A stretch of 64,000 bases of DNA, taken from Methylobacter sp. BlB1. Lineage in GTDB: Bacteria; Pseudomonadota; Gammaproteobacteria; Methylococcales; Methylomonadaceae. The notes under the pieces are model-generated. The model made no database searches. It saw only the letters and a program-made list of their open reading frames with translations, and was not told the origin of the DNA. Shown here piece by piece: positions 27,117 to 36,809 of the stretch. Each line of letters begins with the position of its first letter. The first letter of the stretch is position 1. The stretch is from contig NZ_JADMKV010000015.1 in the NCBI RefSeq assembly GCF_015476545.1, forward strand, positions 21,765 to 85,764. Direction: 5' to 3'. The position numbers and the translations under genes were made by a program.

Positions 27117-27130
27117 GGGCGACAGAAGGC

Positions 27131-27736
27131 TTATAATGCTCCGGCTTTCTGAAGTAATTTGAAGATATTGTCGGCCATCAGTCGATAGCCGGCATCATTG
27201 GGGTGGATCATGTCGGATTTTAAACCATTGTCCCCCAGAATGTCGGGTAAGGTATTGAGATCGACAGGAATATCCCGGTCTTCTGCAATGCGCTGATAAA
27301 AATCTGCGCTGGTCAATGTCCATAAGCTGGGCTGGGGTACGCCAAGCATAACTACATCGATATGGCGATTGGCGGCCTCTTCAATCATCCTGTTCAGATT
27401 ATCGGCGGTTTGCTTAGGCGGAATTTTTCTTAACATGTCATTGCCGCCGTGTATCAGGATCAACAGTTTCGGCTGGTATTCATCAAGCAAGGCCGGCAAT
27501 CTTTTCAAGCCTTCGCTGCTAATCTCGCCGGGCACGCCTTCATTGATCACTTCAAGCGCAGTCAATTCGGCAAGAATATTGGGATAATCCTTGAGATTGG
27601 ATGCGCCTGTACCATACGTCAGACTATCACCAAAGGCTAAAACGACGGCGTCATCGGGCAGCTTAGTCAGACTTTTGGGCGAATCATTGCAGGCTGTAAG
27701 CGAAAGGAAGATCAGAGATAATAATTTCTTTCTCAT
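27131..27736 (-). CDS. SGNH/GDSL-family esterase lipoprotein, TesA-like
   Basis: Multifunctional arylesterase/lysophospholipase family. 201 residues with a lipoprotein signal: the hydrophobic core ends in 'LTAC', making Cys16 the lipidated residue. Block I 'AFGDSLTYG' holds the nucleophile Ser38, block III 'IHGGNDML' the Gly/Asn oxyanion residues, and block V 'DMIHPNDAGY' the Asp-x-x-His pair. E. coli TesA is periplasmic and soluble; this one would be membrane anchored. Only 20 bp separate its start from the divergent pteridine reductase. Confidence 0.85.
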   Translation of the reverse strand: MRKKLLSLIFLSLTACNDSPKSLTKLPDDAVVLAFGDSLTYGTGASNLKDYPNILAELTALEVINEGVPGEISSEGLKRLPALLDEYQPKLLILIHGGNDMLRKIPPKQTADNLNRMIEEAANRHIDVVMLGVPQPSLWTLTSADFYQRIAEDRDIPVDLNTLPDILGDNGLKSDMIHPNDAGYRLMADNIFKLLQKAGAL

Positions 27737-27756
27737 AATTCAGCAGGACAAAGGAA

Positions 27757-28488
27757 ATGCAAAAAAATATTCTGATTACCGGTGCAGCAAAGCGCATAGG
27801 CGCTGCTTGTGCGCGTTTACTGCATAGTGAAGGCAGCAATATTATTTTACATTATAGATCGTCAAGAGAGGATGCGCTGCAGCTTTGCGATGAATTAAAT
27901 CAAAAACGTCCCGATTCGGCAAAAACGATCCAGGCCGATTTGCTGAACATGCATGAACTGGCAGCGGTTGCCGGAGAGGCGGCCTCGGCCTGGGGCGGCA
28001 TACATGTGCTGGTCAATAATGCCTCGGCGTTTTATCCGACGGCGGTTACGGATGTGACCGAACAGCAATGGGATGATCTGCTGGGCAGTAATTTGAAGGC
28101 GCCTTTTTTTCTGGCAAAAGCCTTGGCCGAAACCTTATCCGATCATAACGGCTGTATTGTCAATATTGTCGATATTCATGCGGAGCGCGGTTTGAGGGGG
28201 TATCCCGTTTATAGCATTGCAAAAGCCGGGTTGGCGGCCATGACTCACGTTTTGGCCAAGGAGTTGGGGCCGGACGTTAGGGTAAATGCAGTTTCACCTG
28301 GCGCCATATTATGGCCTGAGAGCGAGTTGTCCGAGCAAGACAAAGCCGAGATTCTGCAGCGGATTATATTAAAGCGACGCGGGGAGCCGCTCGATATTGC
28401 CAAGGCGGTGCTTTTTTTAATTAAGGATGCTGATTATATGACTGGGCAGATTCTGACTGTGGATGGCGGAAGAACTTTATTTTGTTAG
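27757..28488 (+). CDS. folM: Pteridine reductase, FolM-like SDR
   Basis: Classical SDR of 243 residues. The NADP loop 'TGAAKRIG' has the Arg typical of pteridine reductases, followed by 'NNAS', 'NIVDIHAERGLRGYPVYSIAK' with the Tyr-x3-Lys pair, and 'VDGGRTL' at the end. The family reduces dihydropterins/dihydrofolate. Adjacent folK and folB support a folate or tetrahydromonapterin role. AGGA about 9 bases before ATG 27757 supports the start. Its 3' end overlaps folK tail-to-tail by 12 bp. Confidence 0.85.
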   Translation: MQKNILITGAAKRIGAACARLLHSEGSNIILHYRSSREDALQLCDELNQKRPDSAKTIQADLLNMHELAAVAGEAASAWGGIHVLVNNASAFYPTAVTDVTEQQWDDLLGSNLKAPFFLAKALAETLSDHNGCIVNIVDIHAERGLRGYPVYSIAKAGLAAMTHVLAKELGPDVRVNAVSPGAILWPESELSEQDKAEILQRIILKRRGEPLDIAKAVLFLIKDADYMTGQILTVDGGRTLFC

Positions 28489-28977
28489 CATCCAGGAAGG
28501 CGTGATGCGCTTTTGCTTGAGGTTGGCCTTATCGAATCTATCCCACAGTTCGGCATAACTTATATGGCTGATAGGATGCTCCAGGGTCGGTGCAATTTCC
28601 GCTAAAGGCTCAAGCACGAAAGCATAACGCTCAATTTCATCGCGAGGTATCTGTAACTGCTCATCTCGGAGCACGAGATCGCCATAGAGAATCAGGTCCA
28701 GATCCAGTGTTCGGGCAGTAAATTTTTTACAACCACGGGCACGGCCATGATCCAGTTCAATTTGTCTGAGTTGTCGGGCGACTTCTTTTGCACTCAGATC
28801 AGAATCAAAACCTACGACCAGATTGTAGAATGGATCACCTGAAAAACCGACCGGCTCGGTTTCATAAATGCTTGAGGCAATCAATTCGCCGAAGCAATGC
28901 TCAAGAGCCTGTAGGCTGGCAGGAATATTGTGATCCCTGTCTATATTGCTGCCAATACTGATATAGCCGCGCGGCAT
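28477..28977 (-). CDS. folK: 6-hydroxymethyl-7,8-dihydropterin pyrophosphokinase
   Basis: Transfers pyrophosphate from ATP to hydroxymethyl-dihydropterin in folate synthesis. 166 residues with 'YISIGSN' at the start, 'YETEPVG', 'FYNLVVGF', and the signature 'RTLDLDLILYGD' carrying the Mg-binding Asp pair, then 'IPRDEIERYAFVLEPLAEI' (a slight variant of the usual PHP...R.FVL). It lies 3 bp downstream of folB on the same strand. Confidence 0.94.
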   Translation of the reverse strand: MPRGYISIGSNIDRDHNIPASLQALEHCFGELIASSIYETEPVGFSGDPFYNLVVGFDSDLSAKEVARQLRQIELDHGRARGCKKFTARTLDLDLILYGDLVLRDEQLQIPRDEIERYAFVLEPLAEIAPTLEHPISHISYAELWDRFDKANLKQKRITPSWMLTK

Positions 28978-28980
28978 AGC

Positions 28981-29334
28981 TTACTTTGTGCCTCGCTCGA
29001 TTATGATGCCTACATCTCTGGCGCTACTGATAGCGCCCCTCTTGTTCAGCCTAATTTTAACCCAAGGCACATTAAACTCATTGCGGATGATGGCAGCGAT
29101 TTCTTCAATGAGTTTTTCGACCAGAAAGAAACTGCTTTGTTCGACAAAGGAAATAATGCGTTGCGAAACAGCTTTGTAATCAAGCGCATATTGAATATCA
29201 TCAGTTTCAGCGGCTTTTTTGATGTCATAAGCCATTTCAATATCAAGAACGACGGCTTGTTTGATTTCTCTTTCCCAATCGTAAATGCCGATAACAGTCT
29301 GAATTTCAAGTCCGCCTAAAAATATGATGTCCAT
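28981..29334 (-). CDS. folB: Dihydroneopterin aldolase
   Basis: Cleaves dihydroneopterin to hydroxymethyl-dihydropterin, the substrate of FolK. 117 residues; 'IFLGGLEIQTVIGIYDWERE' with the catalytic Glu region, 'DYKAVSQRI', 'LVEKLIEEIA' and 'VKIRLNKRGA' near the C-terminus follow FolB. It heads the folBK pair, divergent from plsY, a common gammaproteobacterial arrangement. Confidence 0.93.
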   Translation of the reverse strand: MDIIFLGGLEIQTVIGIYDWEREIKQAVVLDIEMAYDIKKAAETDDIQYALDYKAVSQRIISFVEQSSFFLVEKLIEEIAAIIRNEFNVPWVKIRLNKRGAISSARDVGIIIERGTK

Positions 29335-29426
29335 AGTGATTTCCGGTTATGATGTGCGATTTAAAATCGGCTAAGTATCGGGGAAACGCTCCCGGCTTAC
29401 AAGTTCTGAATGACAAAAGGTATAGA

Positions 29427-30011
29427 ATGTTTGAATGGTTGTTTGTTCCGGCTGCCTATCTGATAGGCTCGATTTCCAGTGCAATTATTATTTGCCGCTT
29501 GATGGGATTGCCCGATCCCCGCGAGCAAGGGTCTGGTAATCCAGGCGCTACTAATGTCATGCGCATCGGTGGAAAAAAGGCGGCTGGCATTACCTTGCTG
29601 GGTGATTTGCTGAAAGGTTTGATCCCAGTCTATATAGCTAAGCTATTGGGGGTGCCCGCGGAATTGCAGGCTGCTACAGGTTTGGCCGCGTTTTTTGGGC
29701 ATCTTTATCCGGTGTTTTTCGGTTTCAAGGGCGGCAAGGGTGTTGCGACATCAGTCGGCGTATTGCTCGGGTTTTCTTGGTGGCTGGGACTGTCATTCAT
29801 GGGCACCTGGATCCTGATTTACAAGCTGGGCAGAATATCTTCCCTATCAGCATTGATAGCCTCAATCTTATCTCCGATTTATGCTTGGTTTATTGTTGGA
29901 GATGCGGCAATAGTCGCAGCTTCAGCGGGCATGATGGTGTTCTTGTTGTGGCGGCATGAAAGCAATATCCAGCGCTTGATATCCGGCGAAGAAGGCAAAT
30001 TAAAGACCTGA
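29427..30011 (+). CDS. plsY: Glycerol-3-phosphate acyltransferase
   Basis: Uses acyl-phosphate to acylate glycerol-3-phosphate, the first step of phospholipid synthesis. 194 residues with five membrane helices and the PlsY motifs 'GSGNPGATN', '[20 protein letters not shown]' and '[13 protein letters not shown]' (close to the usual H..NI.RL..G.E). An upstream in-frame ATG at 29349 would add 26 polar residues; ATG 29427, with AAGG 8 bases before it, gives the family N-terminus. Its 3' end overlaps tsaD tail to tail by 12 bp. Confidence 0.94.
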   Translation: MFEWLFVPAAYLIGSISSAIIICRLMGLPDPREQGSGNPGATNVMRIGGKKAAGITLLGDLLKGLIPVYIAKLLGVPAELQAATGLAAFFGHLYPVFFGFKGGKGVATSVGVLLGFSWWLGLSFMGTWILIYKLGRISSLSALIASILSPIYAWFIVGDAAIVAASAGMMVFLLWRHESNIQRLISGEEGKLKT

Positions 30012-31010
30012 CAATTCGCTGATTGGCCAGCGAGGCCGGGCAAAAATTTCAAGTTCCTGCTGCTGGCCGGCCAGTAGCCGCTGGCAGCCGGCATAAGCGA
30101 TCATGGCGCCATTGTCGGTGCAGAATTCCGGCCGAGGAAAGTAGATTGCCGCATTTTCACGGCCGGCCATTTCGGTCAGACAGGCGCGTATGTGCTTATT
30201 GGCGCTGACGCCGCCTGCCACGACTAGCCTCTTTAGTCCGGTCTGTTTCAGGGCGCGCCTGCATTTGATGCTGAGCGTGTCGGCAACGGCATTTTGAAAG
30301 GCCATAGCGATATCGGCTTTGTCCTGTTCTGTTTTTTGCGAACCGTTAAGCGTATTCATGGTATAAGTTTTCAAACCGCTAAAACTGAAATCCAATCCCG
30401 GCCTATCGGTCATCGGGCGTGGAAACTGAAAAACCGGCCGGCCATTTTCGGCGAGTTTGGACAGCTTGGGGCCACCAGGGTAACCGAGGCCCAGCATTTT
30501 TGCAGTTTTGTCAAACGCTTCACCGGCGGCATCATCGAGCGATTCGCCTAATAGCCGATAATGACCGATCCCATCGACTTGCACCAATAGCGTATGTCCT
30601 CCGGAAATCAGCAGGGCCACAAAAGGAAAGGCTGGGGGGGGGGCTTCCAGCATGGGCGCCAATAGATGCCCTTCCATGTGGTGAACAGCAACTGCGGGAA
30701 TCTGCCATGACCAGGCCAGACTGCGGGCTGTGGCTGCGCCGACTAGCAGAGCGCCCATAAGCCCAGGGCCTGCCGTATAGGCGATGCCATTAATATCGGC
30801 GCTTGACAGCTGGCTTTCTTGCAGAGATTGCTTGATTAGAGGCACTAATTTCCGGATGTGGTCCCGCGAAGCCAGTTCCGGGACAACGCCGCCATATTCG
30901 CTGTGCATTTCGATCTGGCTGTACAATAAATGATTGCACAGTCCGCGTTTAGAGTGATAAATGGCGACGCCGGTTTCATCGCATGATGTTTCTATGCCTA
31001 GAACGTACAT
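30000..31010 (-). CDS. tsaD: tRNA N6-threonylcarbamoyladenosine transferase
   Basis: Catalytic subunit that installs t6A37 on ANN-decoding tRNAs, together with TsaB/TsaE. 336 residues of ASKHA fold: '[14 protein letters not shown]' at the start, the metal-binding His pair in 'HHMEGHL', 'ISGGHTLL', and '[13 protein letters not shown]' near the C-terminus with a Cys/Asp '[12 protein letters not shown]' motif. It diverges from rpsU, the very widespread tsaD/rpsU arrangement. Confidence 0.97.
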   Translation of the reverse strand: MYVLGIETSCDETGVAIYHSKRGLCNHLLYSQIEMHSEYGGVVPELASRDHIRKLVPLIKQSLQESQLSSADINGIAYTAGPGLMGALLVGAATARSLAWSWQIPAVAVHHMEGHLLAPMLEAPPPAFPFVALLISGGHTLLVQVDGIGHYRLLGESLDDAAGEAFDKTAKMLGLGYPGGPKLSKLAENGRPVFQFPRPMTDRPGLDFSFSGLKTYTMNTLNGSQKTEQDKADIAMAFQNAVADTLSIKCRRALKQTGLKRLVVAGGVSANKHIRACLTEMAGRENAAIYFPRPEFCTDNGAMIAYAGCQRLLAGQQQELEIFARPRWPISELSGL

Positions 31011-31017
31011 TGAGTTT

Positions 31018-31046
31018 TTGAAAATTGTAAAAGTAAACGGTATAAT
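31018..31046 (+). promoter_or_regulatory. Sigma-70 promoter of the rpsU-dnaG-rpoD operon
   Basis: -35 TTGAAA (31018-31023), exactly 17 bases, then a perfect -10 TATAAT (31041-31046). The expected start is near 31053, giving a ~65-base leader before rpsU. It lies only a few bases from the tsaD start, in the divergent gap. Confidence 0.8.
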
Positions 31047-31117
31047 TAAGGGTTCTGTTTATTCAGTGGGCCGCAAGGCTTTTAATTTTTAGATACTAAC
31101 ACATTTGGGTCATTAAT

Positions 31118-31351
31118 ATGCCGTCAGTTAAAGTTAAAGAAAACGAACCTTTCGATATCGCGATTCGTCGCTTCAAACGTGCTTGTGAAAAAGCGGGTGT
31201 CTTGTCAGAAGTGCGTCGCCGCGAATTTTATGAAAAACCAACGGCAGAACGTAAACGCAAAGGCGCGGCCGCTGTTAAGCGTCATTTGAAAAAGCTGGCT
31301 CGTGAACGTTATGCGTTGAAAAATTTACGTCGCGGCCGTCCTCAGATGTAA
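31118..31351 (+). CDS. rpsU: 30S ribosomal protein S21
   Basis: Small basic ribosomal protein needed for initiation on natural mRNAs. 77 residues, slightly longer than the 71 of E. coli, with conserved '[13 protein letters not shown]', '[20 protein letters not shown]' and '[14 protein letters not shown]'. First gene of the macromolecular-synthesis operon, with the promoter at 31018-31046. Confidence 0.97.
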   Translation: MPSVKVKENEPFDIAIRRFKRACEKAGVLSEVRRREFYEKPTAERKRKGAAAVKRHLKKLARERYALKNLRRGRPQM

Positions 31352-31366
31352 AATGGGGTTAATGAG

Positions 31367-31816
31367 ATGGATTTGATATTAGATCGTATCAAGGATGATA
31401 TGAAAGCCTCCATGAAAGGCGGCAATAAATCCAGATTGGCAGTGATTCGTTTGATTCTGGCTGCAGTCAAGCAGGTTGAGGTCGATGAGCGGATTGAGCT
31501 GGATAATGATCGCGTTATCCAGGTTCTCGATAAGATGCTGAAGCAGCGCCGCGAATCTATCCGTCAGTACACCGATGCCGGTCGAAGCGATCTGGCAGAG
31601 ATTGAAGAGGCTGAGATTTTGGTGATTCAGGATTTTCTGCCTCAGCCTTTCACCGAAGCCGAAATTGACGCCATGATTAAGGAAGCGGTAGCTGAATCTG
31701 GCGCGGCGTCAGTTAAGGATATGGGCAAGGTCATGGGGCTGCTTAAGGCAAAAATGCAAGGTCGTGCCGATATGGCGGTTGTTGGTGCGAAAATTAAGGC
31801 TGTCCTGGCTGGCTAG
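31367..31816 (+). CDS. yqeY: GatB/YqeY-domain protein
   Basis: 149-residue YqeY family protein, related to the tRNA-binding tail domain of GatB amidotransferase. It has 'LDRIKDDMKASMKGGNKSRL', 'IRLILAAVKQVEVDER', 'EILVIQDFLPQPFTEAEI' and the C-terminal 'DMGKVMGLLKAKMQGRADM'. Function is unproven in bacteria; a tRNA-related role is assumed. It is commonly placed between rpsU and dnaG in non-enteric gammaproteobacteria, as here. Confidence 0.9.
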   Translation: MDLILDRIKDDMKASMKGGNKSRLAVIRLILAAVKQVEVDERIELDNDRVIQVLDKMLKQRRESIRQYTDAGRSDLAEIEEAEILVIQDFLPQPFTEAEIDAMIKEAVAESGAASVKDMGKVMGLLKAKMQGRADMAVVGAKIKAVLAG

Positions 31817-31847
31817 TTTGCTTGTGCCGATTTTGTCCGGGTAGATC

Positions 31848-33581
31848 ATGTCCGGTAGGATTCCTCGCGATTTTATTGATGAGCTTTTAGTGCGGGTTGA
31901 TATCGTCGATTTAATCGATTCGCACGTTCCTCTAAAAAAAACGGGTGCTAATTATGTCGCCCGCTGTCCTTTTCATACTGAAAAAACGCCCAGTTTTTCT
32001 GTAAATCGCAAAAAGCAATTTTTTCATTGCTTTGGCTGCGGAGCCAGTGGTAATGCCATCAGTTTTTTGATGGATTTTAATCATCTTAATTTTGTCGAAG
32101 CAGTTGAGGATTTGGCGACCTTTGTCGGTGTCGATGTGCCGCGGGAGTCGGTAGCCTCTCAATCTGGGCAAAAGCAGAATAAAGAAGATTTACGCAGTTT
32201 GTACCAGGTTATGGAGGATGTGGCGGCTTTTTATGTGGAGCAGCTGCGCATTCATGCTCAGGGGAAAAAAGCGGTTGACTATTTAAAGGCGCGTGGAGTC
32301 AGTGGTCAGGTTGCCCGTGATTTTATGCTTGGTTATGCGCCCGACGAATGGGCGGCCTTGACTGATCGGTTTAATCAGAAGTTGCTATTGGAGGCCGGTT
32401 TACTGGTCAGTAACGAGAGCGGGCAGATTTATGATCGGTTTCGTGATCGGGTTATGTTTCCCATCCGAGACAGGCGAGGCCGCATTGTCGGTTTTGGTGG
32501 GCGGGTGCTTGATGATTCTTTGCCCAAGTACTTGAATTCTCCGGAAACATCCCTATTTCATAAAAGCCGGGAAGTTTATGGTCTGTACGAGCTTCTGAAA
32601 AAGAATTCGAAACCAGAACGGATTTTGATTGTCGAGGGTTATATGGATGTTATCGCCTTGGCTCAGTTTGGAATTAATTACGCAGTGGCAGCGCTAGGGA
32701 CGGCGGCATCGCAAGCGCATTTTGATCTGTTGTTTCGGTTTTCTTCGGAGTTGGTATTTTGCTTCGACGGTGATAAAGCGGGGCGTCAGGCGGCGTGGCG
32801 CGCCATGGAGCCGGCTTTTTCCGGTTTGAAGGATGGACGATTGATACGCATCATGTTGTTGCCGCAGGGTCAAGATCCCGATTCATTAGTCCGTCAGGAG
32901 GGGGTGGATAAATTTTCAGAACGTGTGCAGATGGCTGCGACTTTATCGGATTATTTTTTTGGGCATTTTGCAGAAGAGTTGAATTTATCCGAAATGGAAG
33001 GGCGTGCGCAATTGGTCGGCAAGGCTAAGCCGTATCTGGAGAGGTTGCCGGAAGGTGTGTTTCGGGAAATGATGTTTGCGCGGCTTAAGCAATTATCGGG
33101 CTTTTTGGTGCTGGACGTTTCAACAAATGCGACTACACTTAGACCAGCAAAGGAAAATGGTAAGCGCCAAGAGCGTGGCCGACTATCATTGGCGCGCGTG
33201 GCAATAGCTTTGTTGATTCAGAATCCTAGATTGGCTGAACTTGTTGAGCAAAGGGAGATTGATTGGTGTGGATTGGAATTTCCCGGTATTGATCTGTTCA
33301 AGAGTGTGCTGCGCATGATTCTTGATAAGCAACCGGCGAATGCTGCTGTTTTGGTTGAGTCCTATCGTGATGCTGCCGAAGAGAAATCAGTGAAGGCGCT
33401 GGCGTTCTTGGATTTGCTGGTTTCGGATGAAGGTGTGGAGGCGGTGTTTTGTGATGCGCTGGATCGGTTGCTTGATCAGGCGCGAAAAGCAAATATAGAT
33501 AGATTGCTAGCCAAAGCGAAAGTCAATGGATTGAATGCGCAGGAAAAAGAGGTGTTGCGTAAGATGTTGGCAGGTAAATAA
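31848..33581 (+). CDS. dnaG: DNA primase
   Basis: Synthesises RNA primers at the replication fork. 577 residues: N-terminal CHC2 zinc finger with Cys40, His43, Cys61 and Cys64; a TOPRIM core with 'IVEGYMDVIAL' (catalytic Glu) and 'FDGDKAGRQAAW' (Asp-x-Asp); and a C-terminal helicase-binding region from about residue 440. It begins 31 bp after yqeY and is followed by a hairpin and rpoD. Confidence 0.97.
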   Translation: MSGRIPRDFIDELLVRVDIVDLIDSHVPLKKTGANYVARCPFHTEKTPSFSVNRKKQFFHCFGCGASGNAISFLMDFNHLNFVEAVEDLATFVGVDVPRESVASQSGQKQNKEDLRSLYQVMEDVAAFYVEQLRIHAQGKKAVDYLKARGVSGQVARDFMLGYAPDEWAALTDRFNQKLLLEAGLLVSNESGQIYDRFRDRVMFPIRDRRGRIVGFGGRVLDDSLPKYLNSPETSLFHKSREVYGLYELLKKNSKPERILIVEGYMDVIALAQFGINYAVAALGTAASQAHFDLLFRFSSELVFCFDGDKAGRQAAWRAMEPAFSGLKDGRLIRIMLLPQGQDPDSLVRQEGVDKFSERVQMAATLSDYFFGHFAEELNLSEMEGRAQLVGKAKPYLERLPEGVFREMMFARLKQLSGFLVLDVSTNATTLRPAKENGKRQERGRLSLARVAIALLIQNPRLAELVEQREIDWCGLEFPGIDLFKSVLRMILDKQPANAAVLVESYRDAAEEKSVKALAFLDLLVSDEGVEAVFCDALDRLLDQARKANIDRLLAKAKVNGLNAQEKEVLRKMLAGK

Positions 33582-33617
33582 TTTAATGCCAAACAGCAAA
33601 GTTTATAGTACAATTTC

Positions 33618-33643
33618 CGGTTCAGCGTAGTCGTGCTGAACCG
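33618..33643 (+). other. Hairpin between dnaG and rpoD
   Basis: 9-bp perfect stem CGGTTCAGC/GCTGAACCG with an 8-base loop and no T-run. In E. coli the dnaG-rpoD gap carries mRNA processing and partial termination signals that lower primase relative to sigma-70 output. This hairpin is in the equivalent place, but the equivalence is inferred. Confidence 0.45.
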
Positions 33644-33661
33644 AGCATTCAGTGAGTAAAT

Positions 33662-35467
33662 ATGAATCAAGAACAGCAACAATCCCAACTTAAACAATTG
33701 ATAGCCAAAGGCAAGATTCAGGGGTACCTGACCTATGCCGAGGTTAATGATCACTTGCCTAGCGATATTGTCGATCCGGAACAGATTGAAGATATCATTG
33801 GCATGATTAATGATATGGGGATTCAAGTTTACGAAGTTGCGCCGGATGAAGATTCCCTGATCACCGATTCTGCAGCTGTTACTACCGATGACGAGGATGC
33901 CGAAGAGGTTGCGGCTTTAGCATCCGTTGACAGCGAGTTTGGCAGAACTACGGACCCGGTGCGCATGTACATGCGTGAAATGGGCTCAGTTGAGCTGTTG
34001 ACGCGTGATGATGAGTTAAAAATCGCCAAGCGGATTGAAGAAGGCCAGCAGCAGGTTGTTAAGGCTATTGCCAGGTCTTGCGTTGTTGTTGATCACTTTT
34101 TGCAGTCATTTGACGCTATTTCCGGAGAAGAGGGCGGGATCAGGCTGGCTGATTTGCTTTCAGGCTTTGTCGATTTAAGCGAGTCGGAGCCTTTGGTCAG
34201 CGCATCATCTGCAACTGATGATGAAGAAACGGCAGTTGAAGACGAAGCCAAAGGTCTCGACTATGAAGAGGTCAAGTTAAAAGTAGAAGAGCTCCGGAAA
34301 CAACTTAAAACGGCTTCATCGGCAATCAAAAAATACGGCTATTCCAGTGATAAAACAGAACAGGCCTTCGAAGCATTGGCTGACCTGTTCATGGAATTCA
34401 AGTGGACTCCGCAATACTTGAAAAAATTGACGGCTATTATTCCTGACGGCGTCGCCACTGTCCGCGAACAGGAAAAAGTGATTATGGATATTTGCGTCAG
34501 GCATGCCAAAATGCCGCGCAAAGAGTTTATTGCTTTATTTACCGAAAGTGAAGTGAATGCGGAATGGTTTGACCGGTTATTGAGCGACGACAATAAATAT
34601 TCGGCAACTCTGAAAGAGCACGAAAAAGACTTAAGAAAGGTCCAAAAAGTGCTGGCAGATATTGAGGCTGAGTATGGTCTGACTATTAACGGGTTGAAAG
34701 ATATCAATCGGCGCATGTCTATTGGCGAAGCCAAAGCCAGGCGCGCGAAAAAAGAAATGATCGAAGCGAATTTAAGGCTGGTTATTTCGATCGCTAAAAA
34801 ATATACTAATCGCGGCCTGCAATTCCTGGATTTGATTCAGGAAGGTAATATCGGTTTGATGAAGGCGGTCGATAAATTCGAATACCGCCGCGGCTACAAG
34901 TTTTCAACCTATGCAACCTGGTGGATCAGGCAGGCGATTACCCGCTCCATCGCGGATCAAGCCAGAACGATCCGTATTCCAGTGCATATGATCGAAACGA
35001 TCAATAAATTAAACCGTATTTCCAGGCAGATTCTGCAGGAAATGGGGCGCGAAGCGACGCCGGAAGAGTTGGCGGAGCGCATGGAAATGCCGGAAGATAA
35101 AGTTCGTAAGGTATTGAAAATAGCCAAAGAACCTATTTCCATGGAAACGCCCATAGGGGATGATGAAGATTCTCATTTGGGAGATTTCATAGAAGATGCT
35201 AAAGTATTGTCCCCGGTTGAGTCTGCTACAATTGCGGGATTGCGTGAATCAACACAAAATGTGCTGGCTGGATTGACGGCAAGAGAAGCCAAAGTTCTGC
35301 GCATGCGTTTTGGCATCAATATGAATACCGATCATACGCTGGAAGAAGTCGGCAAGCAGTTTGATGTGACGCGTGAAAGAATTCGTCAGATTGAAGCCAA
35401 GGCGTTGAGAAAGCTCAGGCATCCATCAAGGTCAGAGCAATTGAGATGCTTTTTGGATGGCGAATAG
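33662..35467 (+). CDS. rpoD: RNA polymerase primary sigma factor sigma-70
   Basis: Directs RNA polymerase to housekeeping promoters. 601 residues. Region 1.1 is at the N-terminus, '[11 protein letters not shown]' marks region 1.2, and an acidic non-conserved insert runs to about residue 330. Regions 2.1-2.4 contain '[22 protein letters not shown]' and '[14 protein letters not shown]'; region 4.2 has the helix-turn-helix '[20 protein letters not shown]'. Last protein gene of the rpsU operon; a tRNA gene lies 12 bp downstream. Confidence 0.98.
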   Translation: MNQEQQQSQLKQLIAKGKIQGYLTYAEVNDHLPSDIVDPEQIEDIIGMINDMGIQVYEVAPDEDSLITDSAAVTTDDEDAEEVAALASVDSEFGRTTDPVRMYMREMGSVELLTRDDELKIAKRIEEGQQQVVKAIARSCVVVDHFLQSFDAISGEEGGIRLADLLSGFVDLSESEPLVSASSATDDEETAVEDEAKGLDYEEVKLKVEELRKQLKTASSAIKKYGYSSDKTEQAFEALADLFMEFKWTPQYLKKLTAIIPDGVATVREQEKVIMDICVRHAKMPRKEFIALFTESEVNAEWFDRLLSDDNKYSATLKEHEKDLRKVQKVLADIEAEYGLTINGLKDINRRMSIGEAKARRAKKEMIEANLRLVISIAKKYTNRGLQFLDLIQEGNIGLMKAVDKFEYRRGYKFSTYATWWIRQAITRSIADQARTIRIPVHMIETINKLNRISRQILQEMGREATPEELAERMEMPEDKVRKVLKIAKEPISMETPIGDDEDSHLGDFIEDAKVLSPVESATIAGLRESTQNVLAGLTAREAKVLRMRFGINMNTDHTLEEVGKQFDVTRERIRQIEAKALRKLRHPSRSEQLRCFLDGE

Positions 35468-35479
35468 TTAACAGTTAGA

Positions 35480-35556
35480 GGGCCCTTAGCTCAGTTGGTC
35501 AGAGCTTCCGACTCATAATCGGCAGGTCGTAGGTTCAAGTCCTACAGGGCCCACCA
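35480..35556 (+). tRNA. ileX: tRNA with CAU anticodon, probably tRNA-Ile2 (lysidine type)
   Basis: 77 bases including an encoded CCA. A 7-bp acceptor stem GGGCCCT/AGGGCCC, a D-loop with AGCTCAGTTGGTCAGAGC, the anticodon CAT at 35514-35516 in the loop CTCATAA, and a T-arm with GGTTCAAGTCC. A CAU anticodon means elongator Met, initiator Met or Ile2. The 5' TTAGCTCAG context, the GGTCG variable region and the GTTCAAGTCC arm resemble E. coli ileX more than metT or initiator tRNA. The top pair of the anticodon stem looks mismatched. It lies 12 bp after rpoD, so it is probably co-transcribed and processed. Confidence 0.85.
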
Positions 35557-35563
35557 CAAATGT

Positions 35564-35587
35564 AAAAGGCTGCCTCGGCAGCCTTTT
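35564..35587 (+). terminator. Intrinsic terminator after rpoD-tRNA
   Basis: 10-bp stem AAAAGGCTGC (35564-35573) and GCAGCCTTTT (35578-35587) with a 4-base CTCG loop. The T-run is part of the stem, which makes it usable on both strands. It closes the rpsU-rpoD-tRNA transcript ahead of metK. Confidence 0.8.
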
Positions 35588-35623
35588 GTCTATCTGGGTT
35601 TTATATTTTTAGAAGGCAGCATC

Positions 35624-36784
35624 GTGAGCAATAATTTCATTTTTACATCAGAGTCAGTTTCAGAAGGGCATCCGGATAAGGTTGCGGATCAAATTTCAGA
35701 TGCGATATTGGATGCAATATTAGCGCAGGATCCTAAGGCTCGGGTTGCTTGTGAAACATTGGTAAAAACCGGCATGGTCGTTTTGGCCGGTGAAGTTACC
35801 ACGGATGCCTGGGTTGATACCGAAGAGCTGGTGCGTAAAGTGGTTTGCGGAATCGGTTATGATCACGGCGATATCGGCTTTGATGGTCAAAGCTGTGCTG
35901 TTCTGAATGCGATCGGCAAACAGTCTCCTGATATCGCGATGGGCGTTGATGAGTCCGGCGATCATGAACAGGGTGCGGGCGATCAGGGCTTGATGTTCGG
36001 TTATGCCAGCAATGAAACTGATGTTTTGATGCCGGCGCCTATTACTTATGCGCATCTGCTGGTAAAACGCCAGGCTGAAGTCCGTAAAAACAAAACATTG
36101 CCTTGGCTGCGCCCCGATGCAAAAAGCCAGATTACATTCCGCTACGAAAATAACAAGCCGGTTGCCATAGACGCGGTTGTCTTGTCGACTCAGCATTCAC
36201 CTGAAATCGGTGCAAAACAACTGCATGAAGCGGTCATGGATGAAATCATCCTGCACACGTTGCCTAAGGAATGGCTGCATAAAGACACCAAATATTTTAT
36301 CAATCCAACCGGACAGTTCATTATCGGCGGTCCTGTCGGCGATTGCGGTCTGACAGGTCGTAAAATTATTGTTGATACCTATGGCGGTATGGCGAGACAC
36401 GGCGGCGGTGCGTTCTCAGGTAAAGATCCGTCAAAAGTTGACCGTTCTGCAGCTTATATGGGCCGGTACGTGGCAAAGAACATCGTCGCGGCTGAGTTGG
36501 CCGATCGTTGCGAAATTCAGGTATCTTATGCGATTGGCGTGGCCGAGCCGACTTCTATCAGTGTTGAAACATTCGGCACTGGCAAAATCAGTGAAGATCG
36601 ATTGGTACAGATTATCCGCGACAATTTCGACCTGAGACCGAAAGGTTTGATTGCCCAGCTCGACCTGATGCGTCCTATTTATCAACCGACCGCGTCCTAT
36701 GGACACTTTGGTCGCACGGAAGAGAGTTTTACTTGGGAAAGAACCGATAAAGTGGACGCTTTGAGAGAAGCGGCCGGCCTTTAA
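35624..36784 (+). CDS. metK: S-adenosylmethionine synthetase
   Basis: Makes SAM from methionine and ATP. 386 residues with '[18 protein letters not shown]' at the N-terminus, the P-loop-like '[16 protein letters not shown]' and '[10 protein letters not shown]' in the central domain. GTG at 35624 is supported by AAGG about 8 bases before it. It is followed at 25 bp by ahcY and then metF, which together run the activated-methyl cycle. Confidence 0.98.
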   Translation: MSNNFIFTSESVSEGHPDKVADQISDAILDAILAQDPKARVACETLVKTGMVVLAGEVTTDAWVDTEELVRKVVCGIGYDHGDIGFDGQSCAVLNAIGKQSPDIAMGVDESGDHEQGAGDQGLMFGYASNETDVLMPAPITYAHLLVKRQAEVRKNKTLPWLRPDAKSQITFRYENNKPVAIDAVVLSTQHSPEIGAKQLHEAVMDEIILHTLPKEWLHKDTKYFINPTGQFIIGGPVGDCGLTGRKIIVDTYGGMARHGGGAFSGKDPSKVDRSAAYMGRYVAKNIVAAELADRCEIQVSYAIGVAEPTSISVETFGTGKISEDRLVQIIRDNFDLRPKGLIAQLDLMRPIYQPTASYGHFGRTEESFTWERTDKVDALREAAGL

Positions 36785-36809
36785 TCTTATAAAATACAGG
36801 CAGGAAACG

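Noticed and set aside
36785..36809. SAH riboswitch upstream of ahcY
   Set aside because: Only 25 bases separate metK and ahcY, too short, and no conserved core pattern was seen there or before metK.
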